Source: Anaerosacchariphilus hominis
Lineage (GTDB): Bacteria; Bacillota; Clostridia; Lachnospirales; Lachnospiraceae
Direction of reading: 5' to 3'
DNA length: 20,210 bases
Assembly: GCF_014290175.1 (NCBI RefSeq)
Contig: NZ_JACOOR010000013.1
Span: forward strand, 1 to 20,210
The stretch's first letter is position 1. Each line of letters opens with the position of its first letter. Both the position numbers and the translations under genes were made by a program. This document shows positions 7,176-13,273 of the stretch, in pieces. The notes beneath the pieces were generated by a model. That model was not told where the DNA came from and searched no databases. It worked only from the letters and a program-made list of their open reading frames with translations.

Positions 7176-7602
7176 TGCCCAGACCTCCTCTCAGCTCTCT
7201 TTCAAAGAGAAGATTGAAAAGGTCAAGAATTTCACACATGGCTTGGAGCCGTTCGTTCCCGATTGTTCTATAAACCTTCTCCTCGGCTTTTCGTAAAGGC
7301 GCAATCATTCTGTGGGCGTATACCTGTCCGCTTTCAGTCAAGACGATCCGCTTCTCACGTTTATCGCCCTCGCTGGCCTCCAACAGTAAATAGCCCTTCT
7401 TTTGAAGTGCGCTCACGACCGTATGAACCGTCTGTTTTTGCATACCGAAATTCTCTGCGATCTGCTTTTGCGTCAGTTCTCCCATGGATTCCAGCGCATA
7501 CAGCACCATCATTTCCGGGTATCCGATGCCAAGTACTGAAGCTGCTTTTGTATATAGCGCAGTGCTTTTCGCCCACGCAACGTTAAAATGATTGTTTTCC
7601 AT
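7168..7602 (-). CDS. MarR-family transcriptional regulator
   Basis: A 144-aa protein with a MarR winged helix: PEMMVLYALESMGELTQKQI, then AENFGMQKQTVHTVVSALQKKGYL (recognition helix about 50-70) and the wing SEGDKREKRIVLTESG (about 76-91). Dimer-forming helices flank it. MarR proteins bind palindromic operators and are usually released by the small molecules their neighbouring pump exports. A perfect 20-bp palindrome in its own promoter is the obvious operator. The start ATG at 7602 follows AGAGGAGGAC. It overlaps the MATE gene by 8 bp, making a two-gene autoregulated efflux operon. Confidence 0.93.
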   Translation of the reverse strand: MENNHFNVAWAKSTALYTKAASVLGIGYPEMMVLYALESMGELTQKQIAENFGMQKQTVHTVVSALQKKGYLLLEASEGDKREKRIVLTESGQVYAHRMIAPLRKAEEKVYRTIGNERLQAMCEILDLFNLLFERELRGGLGSE

Positions 7603-7619
7603 AAGTCCTCCTCTTACAA

Positions 7620-7667
7620 ATAGTATTTACAAATACTATTATAGTATATTGTAAGGACTATTGTCAA
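7620..7667 (-). promoter_or_regulatory. marR-MATE promoter with palindromic operator
   Basis: The minus strand has TTGACA (7662-7667), an 18-bp spacer and TATAAT (7638-7643). The perfect 20-bp palindrome ATAGTATTTACAAATACTAT (7620-7639) overlaps the -10 and the transcription start, so a bound dimer would block RNA polymerase. This is typical of MarR autorepression; binding is inferred. Confidence 0.85.
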
Positions 7668-7718
7668 GGGCGTATGGAGCAAAAAATTCTTATTTGTCAT
7701 AATCATTCTACCATACCG

Positions 7719-8096
7719 TTATGAATAAATCATCTCTTGCAAAATAATTTCTTCTGCCCGGTTGTGAATGTTATTGCAACGCCGCACCCATTCCATTTGT
7801 TGGGTTCGTTTCAATTCCTCGGTCACGCCCTCGGCATCTTTCATCTGCTCCATGATGGTGTCTAACCGTTCCTGTGCCTGTTCGTTCAGGTCTGCAAGGT
7901 ATGTCCATAACTCCCCTGTCAAGGTCAAGGTGTTCAATTTGGCTGGGTGGACTTCTCTTAAATACTCCCGGTGCATCCGTCCGTACTTTCCGATAGGGCG
8001 ATGTTCCTCCGGCAGCTTCAAATCTGGGATATAGTAATCTCCGACAAGGATATAATCAATTCCGTTTTCCGTTATTCTTGGTTTCAATTCGCTCAT
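7719..8096 (-). CDS. tnpV: TnpV family transposon-encoded protein
   Basis: A 125-aa protein with the TnpV pattern: ENGIDYILVGDYYIPDL (about 11-27), RPIGKYGRMHREYL (about 33-46) and a helical C-terminus ending WVRRCNNIHNRAEEIILQEMIY. TnpV was named in Tn4451, where it accompanies the large serine recombinase TnpX; its function is not known to me. Here it overlaps the upstream small XRE gene by 41 bp and shares its promoter. Its presence next to a serine recombinase supports placing region A in the Tn4451-like group. Confidence 0.87.
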   Translation of the reverse strand: MSELKPRITENGIDYILVGDYYIPDLKLPEEHRPIGKYGRMHREYLREVHPAKLNTLTLTGELWTYLADLNEQAQERLDTIMEQMKDAEGVTEELKRTQQMEWVRRCNNIHNRAEEIILQEMIYS

Positions 8097-8328
8097 GCTC
8101 CTTACCTCCTGTGGAAGCAGGCTCGTCTGATACTAACTCAATCACATCGGTAATCTCACAATTCAGCGTTTCGCAGATACGGGCTAATGTATCCATGCTG
8201 ATGTGCTTTCCCTCTTTGCTCATGTTGGCAATCATATTCGTTGTCATACCAGCAGCAAGCCTTAAATCTTCTTTTCTCATATCACGCTCTAACAGTGTAT
8301 GCCAGAGTGGTTTATAGCTGATGTGCAT
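8056..8328 (-). CDS. small XRE/Cro-type regulator
   Basis: A 90-aa protein starting MHISYKPLWHTLLERDMRKE. The helix-turn-helix covers most of it: DLRLAAGMTTNMIANMSKEG, then ISMDTLARICETLNCEITDVIEL. I chose the ATG at 8328 because homologues of this compact group begin MxISYxPLW; a longer frame to 8418 runs through the promoter and leader hairpin and is unlikely. The gene overlaps tnpV by 41 bp. A palindrome covering the -35 of the promoter suggests autoregulation, and the likely job is control of the recombinase/TnpV functions (inference). Confidence 0.87.
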   Translation of the reverse strand: MHISYKPLWHTLLERDMRKEDLRLAAGMTTNMIANMSKEGKHISMDTLARICETLNCEITDVIELVSDEPASTGGKEHERIETKNNGKRN

Positions 8329-8357
8329 ATTGCTTTCCCGCCTTCCTATCCATACCA

Positions 8358-8420
8358 CCGGGGCGGCTGCCCCGGCAGGAACTTTTCTCTTATTATAGCA
8401 CCAATCTTGTGAAATCACAA
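8358..8420 (-). promoter_or_regulatory. XRE-tnpV promoter with palindrome and leader hairpin
   Basis: The minus strand has TTGTGA (8415-8420), a 17-bp spacer and TATAAT (8392-8397). The palindrome TTGTGA-AA-TCACAA (8407-8420, as read on the plus strand) covers the -35. In the leader there is a perfect GC hairpin, CCGGGGC-N4-GCCCCGG (8358-8375), before the start codon at 8328. Confidence 0.75.
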
Positions 8421-8549
8421 TTTATTCTTGTGGACTGCCGCTGATACCGTCTGGATTGTGCTTTTCCTTTCTTTTTGTTCCCTTTAATTAGCCATGAACT
8501 GTTTCATACCCTGGCTTTTTACTGATGTGCGATAAAGAAGTAATAGGAG

Positions 8550-8601
8550 TGTAAAAAATTTTGCCGTTCCTATCCGGCACTTGCGCATTGTGTCGGATAG
8601 G
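8550..8601 (-). terminator. probable terminator after the serine recombinase
   Basis: On the minus strand the arms CCTATCCG (8594-8601) and CGGATAGG (8569-8576), with inner CAC/GTG pairs, form a long hairpin just after the recombinase stop. A run of six T follows about 11 nt later, so this is a plausible but not textbook terminator. Confidence 0.6.
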
Positions 8602-8609
8602 TCGGGCGG

Positions 8610-10220
8610 TTATTCGGGCAAGTCCACCTTGCCAACAAAAGAATAATAAATCTCAATGTCCTGTCTGCGGGTCTTGTTCTCGTCATAGCTGCACTCATGC
8701 ACAACGATTTTCTCTACAAACTCCCGCAGCAGAGTAGGGGTAAGTTCTTCAAAGCTGGTATGCCGCCGGACAACATTCATAAACTTTTCTGCGTTCACGG
8801 TGGCTTCCTGTGCTTTGGAAAGCTCCGCTTGAATAGCAGCGGCTCTTTCTTTCAGCTCCCGTTGCTCTGCTTCATAGTCTGCCGACAGCTCTGTGAAACG
8901 CTCGTCTGATATGCGCCCGGTCACGCTGTCCTCATACAGCCGCTTGAAGATAGCGGATAACTCGGCTATGCGTTTCTCGGAGGCTTCCAGTTCCTTTTTC
9001 TTGGCGGCGTTCCTGCGTTTGCCCCCGTCCTCGTTCTGCTCAATCAAGAGTTTCATAAACCGGGCTTCATGCTTTGCCGCATAGCTGGTCACTTTCCGCA
9101 GATTGGAGAGTACACCAGCGGTCAAGAGGTCGGTGCGGATAAAGTGCGCCGTACAGTCATGGGTGCGTTTCTTGTAGTTGCCGCAGATATAACAGTCCTG
9201 CTTGCGCTTGTCCGTCTGGTATCGCTGCTGATACATCACGCTGCCGCAGTCCGCACAGAACAGTATGCCGGAGAACAAACCCACTTCATCATAGCGGTTG
9301 GGGCGTTTGCGCTGTTTGCGAAGCTCCTGCACCCGTTCCCATGTTTGGGTGTCTATGATAGGCTCGTGGTGGTTCTCGAAAATCACTTGCTTTTCCGGGG
9401 GATTTTCTACACTGTGCTTGACTTTGTAAGAAAGTTTTTCTGTCTTGAAATTTACCAGACAGCCTGTGTATTCCCGGTTTTCAAGGATATGCACTACGGT
9501 ATTGGTCGCCCACTTGCACTCATAGCCGGGGTGGTAGCGGCGGGTGCTGCCCGTCCTGCGGTATTCAAGAGTCCCCGGCGTGGGGATCTGCTGCTCTGTG
9601 AGCATACGGGCTATCTTGGTCGGACCATTCCCGGCAAGGCAGAGGTTGTATATCTGCTTGACTACGGGTGCAGCTTCCTCGTCAATAATGAAATTTTCGT
9701 CCTCGTCCATGAGGTAGCCATACACAGGCTTGCTTGTGATGGGCTTGCCACTCATGCCTTTTGAGCGTTTTACTGCTTTGATTTTCTTGCTCGTATCTCT
9801 CACCAGCCATTCGTTAAAGATATTCCGCAGCGGGGCAAAGTCATTGTCGCCCTGTGCGCTGTCCACTCCGTCATTGATAGCGATAAAGCGGACACCTTTC
9901 TGTGGGAAAATCATTTCCGTGTACATTCCCACTTGCAGGTAATTTCGCCCTAACCTCGACATATCCTTTACGATAACTGTCCCGACTTTTCCGGCTTCAA
10001 TGTCCGCAAGCATGGCTTGGAAACCGGGTCTTTGAAAGTTCGCACCAGAATAACCGTCGTCCGTGTACCAGCGCAGATTGGAAAAGCCGTTCTGCTTTGC
10101 ATAGGTTTCAAGGATACGCTTCTGATTGGAAATGGAATTGCTCTCGCCTTGCAGCTCGTCCTCATGGGAAAGTCTTGGGTAAAGGGCGGTAATTGGTTGT
10201 TGGTTGGTCTGTCTTAACAT
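8610..10220 (-). CDS. large serine recombinase (TnpX-like) with DUF4368 C-terminus
   Basis: A 536-aa recombinase. The N-terminal resolvase domain (about 10-160) shows YPRLS with nucleophile S18 and R16, and DMSRLGRN (86-93) with the conserved arginines. The recombinase domain follows (GYLMDEDENFIIDEEAAPVVKQIYNL, about 168-195), then a zinc ribbon CADCGSVMY with CYICGNY (about 325-355), a long coiled coil (about 390-450) and a C-terminal DUF4368 segment ending QDIEIYYSFVGKVDLPE. Such enzymes excise and integrate Tn4451-like elements as circles through a 2-bp crossover. The ATG at 10220 has GGAGG upstream. In relatives the recombinase sits near one element end, so the right end of region A should lie within the next 200 bp or so. 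The recombinase is full length and all key residues I can see are present. Confidence 0.95.
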   Translation of the reverse strand: MLRQTNQQPITALYPRLSHEDELQGESNSISNQKRILETYAKQNGFSNLRWYTDDGYSGANFQRPGFQAMLADIEAGKVGTVIVKDMSRLGRNYLQVGMYTEMIFPQKGVRFIAINDGVDSAQGDNDFAPLRNIFNEWLVRDTSKKIKAVKRSKGMSGKPITSKPVYGYLMDEDENFIIDEEAAPVVKQIYNLCLAGNGPTKIARMLTEQQIPTPGTLEYRRTGSTRRYHPGYECKWATNTVVHILENREYTGCLVNFKTEKLSYKVKHSVENPPEKQVIFENHHEPIIDTQTWERVQELRKQRKRPNRYDEVGLFSGILFCADCGSVMYQQRYQTDKRKQDCYICGNYKKRTHDCTAHFIRTDLLTAGVLSNLRKVTSYAAKHEARFMKLLIEQNEDGGKRRNAAKKKELEASEKRIAELSAIFKRLYEDSVTGRISDERFTELSADYEAEQRELKERAAAIQAELSKAQEATVNAEKFMNVVRRHTSFEELTPTLLREFVEKIVVHECSYDENKTRRQDIEIYYSFVGKVDLPE

Positions 10221-10236
10221 AAAATCCTCCGTTTCC

Positions 10237-10324
10237 GACAGCCAGCCCCACTATTCCGTACCTTGATTGTACCACATGGGGCGGCTGTCTGTATAGCGGT
10301 TTCTGCTTCTTTACCGCCTGTCAA
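10237..10324 (-). promoter_or_regulatory. leader hairpin and TTGACA/TATACA pair upstream of the recombinase; element end likely nearby
   Basis: Inverted repeat GACAGCCAGCCCCA (10237-10250) with TGGGGCGGCTGTC (10277-10289), one-base bulge, lies in the recombinase leader. Further upstream the minus strand has TTGACA (10319-10324) and TATACA (10290-10295), but with a 23-bp spacer filled by GCGGT-N12-ACCGC (10296-10317). That spacing is too long for a normal promoter. In Tn4451 the circular form creates the tnpX promoter, so an element end within this stretch is an attractive reading. Confidence 0.4.
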
Positions 10325-10386
10325 AATGACGATTTTTTACTGTACGGCTTCTCGCTGCAAAAAAGATAGAAAAGTTCATAACTCTG

Positions 10387-10395
10387 TGATATACT
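10387..10395 (+). promoter_or_regulatory. extended -10 promoter of the hydrolase gene
   Basis: TGATATACT is a TG-N-TATACT extended -10, 38 bp before the ATG at 10433. No good -35 is visible, which extended -10 promoters tolerate. Confidence 0.5.
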
Positions 10396-10432
10396 TTACC
10401 GTAAATACACATCAGACATTGCAGGAGAGAAA

Positions 10433-11053
10433 ATGAAAACTATATTACTTCATGGATTAGGGCAAACATCATCAAGCTGGAAAAATACGATTAACACTAT
10501 GGGGAAAAGTGCGGACATTTTATGCCCGAACCTTTTTGATTGGTTTGAAGATAAAGAGGTCTGCTATCAAGTTTTATATCTTGCTTTCTCCGAATACTGT
10601 AAGCAATTTTCAGAACCGGTCAATATCTGTGGGCTATCTTTAGGCGGTATTCTCGCATTGCAATATGGGATTGAAAATCCAGATAAAATAAACTCTTTGG
10701 CGTTGGTTGCGACACAATATACAATGCCGAAAAAACTCTTGCAATTTCAAAATATGCTCTTTCGGTTTATGCCTAAAAGAACATTTGAAAGCATGGGACT
10801 TGGTAAAACGGATTTTATCAATCTGTCAAAATCCATGATAAACTTAGATTTCCAAAAAGAATTGAAGTGTATCAATAGCCCTGTAATGGTTATCTGCGGG
10901 GAGAAAGATACAGCAAATAAACAGGCTTCTTTACAGCTTCAATCGCAGTTACCGCAAGCCGAATTATTAGTGATTAAAAATTCTGGACATGAAGTAAACA
11001 TAGACGCTCCCGAAGATTTGGGGAAAGCACTCTCAGCATTTTTCAACCTATAA
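10433..11053 (+). CDS. alpha/beta-fold hydrolase
   Basis: A 206-aa cytoplasmic hydrolase without a signal peptide. The oxyanion motif LLHGLGQTSSSW is at the N-terminus, the nucleophile elbow is GLSLGG (about 68-73), the acid is likely D in CGEKD (about 158-162), and the histidine is in NSGHEVN (about 183-189). The complete triad suggests an active esterase, lipase-like or C-C hydrolase; the substrate is unknown. It is markedly AT-rich compared with the flanking element genes and reads in the opposite direction. It has its own extended -10 promoter, a GGAGAG ribosome site and a terminator, so it is a self-contained gene between two mobile modules. It may be cargo or a fragment of an older host locus; context does not decide. 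Confidence 0.87.
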   Translation: MKTILLHGLGQTSSSWKNTINTMGKSADILCPNLFDWFEDKEVCYQVLYLAFSEYCKQFSEPVNICGLSLGGILALQYGIENPDKINSLALVATQYTMPKKLLQFQNMLFRFMPKRTFESMGLGKTDFINLSKSMINLDFQKELKCINSPVMVICGEKDTANKQASLQLQSQLPQAELLVIKNSGHEVNIDAPEDLGKALSAFFNL

Positions 11054-11063
11054 TTTCTCTGCC

Positions 11064-11093
11064 AGCGGTCACGCCAAAAGCGTGACCGCTTTT
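11064..11093 (+). terminator. strong intrinsic terminator after the hydrolase
   Basis: A perfect 11-bp stem, AGCGGTCACGC (11064-11074) with GCGTGACCGCT (11080-11090), around CAAAA and followed by TTTT. It also faces the converging tnpW transcript. Confidence 0.9.
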
Positions 11094-11103
11094 CAGTATC
11101 ATG

Positions 11104-11292
11104 TTAAATCGCTGTTTTTTGTGTAGCAGCTTCCGCTTCCAGCACTTTCATCATCTTGTCGGCTGCGGTGTCGGTTGCGCCCTGCTTGAAGAAGCCGGAA
11201 ACGGTAAGGACGGAGTTGCCCATGCGGATTTCCGTTACACAGTCCGGGCGGCGGTCTGTTTTGGTGGTGCTTGTCTGTTTGGTTTCTGTCAT
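11104..11292 (-). CDS. tnpW: TnpW family transposon-encoded protein (region C copy)
   Basis: A 62-aa protein beginning MTETKQTSTTKTDRRPD. Its C-terminal half, RMGNSVLTVSGFF with KMMKVLEAEA, is the TnpW pattern known from clostridial conjugative elements. Function is unknown; the small size and conserved beta-helix look suggest an accessory of the replication module. I chose the ATG at 11292, which has AAAGGAG upstream and overlaps the DnaC-like gene stop as ATGA; a longer frame starting at 11394 lies within that gene and is not real. The homologous copy is at 18811-19005. Confidence 0.83.
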   Translation of the reverse strand: MTETKQTSTTKTDRRPDCVTEIRMGNSVLTVSGFFKQGATDTAADKMMKVLEAEAATQKTAI

Positions 11293-12146
11293 AGGCTCTC
11301 CTTTCGCTGCTTCATCAGTTGCTTTAAGCGTTCCAGCTTTTCCTGTGCGGTTTCCTTTCGGAAATTGCTGCCCGTGAAGCGGACGGGGGCGCACATGGAA
11401 GTCAGCCTGTCATAGATACGGGCGTGGGGCGTGTCCTGCGGGTGCTGCAATTCCTCCAGCGTGAGGTTGGTCGTGGCGATCAGCGGCTTGCCGCCTCGGT
11501 AACGGCTGTCAATCACGCTGTAAACCTGTTCCAGCCCGTATTCTGTCCCTCGCTCCATACCGAAATCATCAAGTATCAGCAGAGGGTAGCTGCAAAGGCG
11601 GGAAATATATTCGTTCCTGCCCTCAAAGCTGGCAGCAAGGTCACCCAGTATCGTTGCAAAGTTTGTCATACAGACGGCAACCTCTTTCTCCATAAGGGCG
11701 TTGGCGATACAGGCGGCAAGGTAGCTTTTTCCTGTCCCCACGCCGCCCCAGAACAGGTAGCCGATATTTTCAGCCTGCATGGTTTCCCAGCTCTCCACAT
11801 AAAAGCGGGCGGTTTCGGTCTGTGGGTTTCTGCCGTTGTCATGCTCAAATGTCCAGTTCCGCATAGCAGGGTCGGTAAAGCCCCGGCGTTTCAAGTCCTC
11901 CACTTTTTCAAGGTGCTTCTGTCGGCTTTCGGCGGCTTGCTGCTTTTCACGGGCTGCTCGCTGACAGTCGCAGTCTGTTGGGTGGCGGTCATACCCTAAC
12001 CATTGGGCGGTTTCTTTTGAAAAGTAGGCTTCTTTTGGCGTATGGCACTTGCCACAGTATAAAAGCCCGTCCTCGCCTGTGTAGTCCTCCGCTTCGACGG
12101 TAGTGGTTGTAATGTCCGTAATCATAGCTTCAATCTCGTTTTTCAT
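11289..12146 (-). CDS. DnaC/IstB-like ATP-binding protein (region C copy)
   Basis: A 285-aa AAA+ protein of the DnaC helicase-loader type. An N-terminal cysteine cluster (C31, C34, C59, C61) probably binds zinc. A charged helical linker (about 62-90) follows. Walker A is GGVGTGKS (134-141), Walker B LLILDD (189-194), and ATTNLTLEEL is the sensor 1 region. Such proteins load the host replicative helicase onto element DNA. Its ATG overlaps the upstream initiator gene as ATGA (12143-12146) and its stop overlaps tnpW as ATGA, so initiator, loader and TnpW are one translationally coupled unit. It is paralogous to 19049-19912, with clear divergence. Confidence 0.92.
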   Translation of the reverse strand: MKNEIEAMITDITTTTVEAEDYTGEDGLLYCGKCHTPKEAYFSKETAQWLGYDRHPTDCDCQRAAREKQQAAESRQKHLEKVEDLKRRGFTDPAMRNWTFEHDNGRNPQTETARFYVESWETMQAENIGYLFWGGVGTGKSYLAACIANALMEKEVAVCMTNFATILGDLAASFEGRNEYISRLCSYPLLILDDFGMERGTEYGLEQVYSVIDSRYRGGKPLIATTNLTLEELQHPQDTPHARIYDRLTSMCAPVRFTGSNFRKETAQEKLERLKQLMKQRKESL

Positions 12147-12886
12147 AAGCTCTCGCCCTCCTTACATGAATAATCGGGTATGCCCTGTTTCGGGGCAGCC
12201 TTGCCTTTGGCAGCGTCCTCCTGCGCCCACTTGTAAATGGTGGCTGCATGGCTCTGGTACTGCTTCCCGGTGGAAGCGATATGGCAGGAAAGCTGGTCAA
12301 TATAATACTCCCACTTGTCGGGCAGCTCTGTTTTCAGCCCGGAAAGCTCTGTATCGGTCAGTATCACATTGTTGTATCTGCCATAAGCGGCGGGGGCGGG
12401 GTGTCCCGTTTCTCCCTCTCTCTCTTTTTCTATCTCTATCTCTTTCTCTAACTCTATCTCTGGTGGACGAATGTCGGACAAATGTCCGCCTTTTGTCCGG
12501 GGCGGTAAAAGTGCCTTGTTTTCCAGCCTTGCAGCCCGTTTCCTCTCGGCTTCGGTAGAGGACTGTCCTATCATCAGCTCAATGTCGGTCATATAAAAAG
12601 CCCCACTGTCAAGCTGCTCCACAAGCCCCAACTGCCGGAAAATCTCCAAAGCCCTCTCAACCGTCCCTATCTGGTGGCGGGTCAGTGTCGCTATCATCTG
12701 CGCTGTGTAGGGGATATGCTCGTCAAGCTGCAACTTCCCGCCGTTTTTCAGCGATTTTAAGTACAGCTTCAAGAGGATATTGGAATATAAAATCCCGTCT
12801 TTCATATCTTCCAGCAGCACAATGGAGTCGCTGTCAAAAAAGTTCTCTTTCAGCTTGAGGTAGTAATACTTGCGGTTATCTGCCAT
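12143..12886 (-). CDS. replication initiator with phage replisome organizer N-terminal domain
   Basis: A 247-aa protein. The N-terminal domain (KYYYLKLKENFFDSDSIVLLE, about 6-26, through about 110) matches the phage replisome organizer family, with a winged-helix look (AQMIATLTRHQIGTVERALEIF). A low-complexity acidic/basic linker (ELEKEIEIEKE, about 143-157) follows. The C-terminal domain has ASTGKQYQSHAATIYKWAQED, shared with DnaD-like helicase-loading proteins. The likely task is to bind the element origin and recruit the DnaC-like protein encoded next. The ATG at 12886 has GGAGG upstream and overlaps the VLP gene by 11 bp. The linker DNA is a pyrimidine-rich tract, nearly unchanged in the second copy at the right edge. 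Confidence 0.88.
   Translation of the reverse strand: MADNRKYYYLKLKENFFDSDSIVLLEDMKDGILYSNILLKLYLKSLKNGGKLQLDEHIPYTAQMIATLTRHQIGTVERALEIFRQLGLVEQLDSGAFYMTDIELMIGQSSTEAERKRAARLENKALLPPRTKGGHLSDIRPPEIELEKEIEIEKEREGETGHPAPAAYGRYNNVILTDTELSGLKTELPDKWEYYIDQLSCHIASTGKQYQSHAATIYKWAQEDAAKGKAAPKQGIPDYSCKEGESL
12411..12465. repeat. polypyrimidine tract inside the initiator gene
   Basis: The plus strand holds about 50 nt of CTCTAT/CTCTTT-type repeats encoding the ELEKEIEIEKE linker. Its 29-nt segment 12431-12459 is identical to 20182-20210 in the second initiator gene, although the flanking codons have diverged. It could be an origin element or a triplex-forming tract, or only a conserved linker. Confidence 0.6.
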
Positions 12887-13088
12887 TGTCCCTGTCCTCC
12901 TTTTTCCGGCGTTTGGAGTAGTAGCGGGGGCAGAGTATGATAACCGCCCGGAAGCTCTGCTTGCAGCTATGGGTACAGCCCCGGCAGAGGTCGTTGTATG
13001 TGATACGGTCGCAGGTGGTATTCCCGACTTTTACTTGCCGCAGGAAAAAAGACCATTCCAGCCGCCGTTTCTTGCTCATTCTTGGCAT
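12876..13088 (-). CDS. cysteine-rich VLP-domain protein (region C copy)
   Basis: A 70-aa basic protein starting MPRMSKKRRLEWSF. The cysteine cluster CRGCTHSCKQSF (about 35-46) and ILCPRYYSKRRKK match the 62-aa homologue at 4302-4490. Four cysteines spaced C-x2-C and C-x-n-C suggest zinc binding and the basic ends suggest nucleic-acid binding; the role is unknown. It follows the relaxase and overlaps the replication initiator by 11 bp, in the standard order seen in Tn1549-like elements. AAAGGAG precedes the ATG at 13088. Confidence 0.87.
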   Translation of the reverse strand: MPRMSKKRRLEWSFFLRQVKVGNTTCDRITYNDLCRGCTHSCKQSFRAVIILCPRYYSKRRKKEDRDNGR

Positions 13089-13273
13089 GGGTGCGCTCCT
13101 TTCTGCCGTTTCCGCTGGTGTGGCGGTATCGGCGGTAATTCTGTATCATCTCGGTATCATTTTCGGGGTTTTTCTGCCCTATAAGCCCGTTAAAAAATCC
13201 TTTGGTATTTGCGGATAGGGTACGGGGCAGCCCCCTTGTTCTGTATAGGTTCGGGTACATTTTGGGGCGGTTT

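Noticed and set aside
11293..11394. Longer version of the TnpW frame
   Set aside because: The extension lies inside the DnaC-like gene; the ATG at 11292 has a ribosome site and an ATGA overlap.
12411..12465. Polypyrimidine tract as a CRISPR or tandem repeat array
   Set aside because: No regular repeat-spacer unit; it encodes the linker of the initiator protein.
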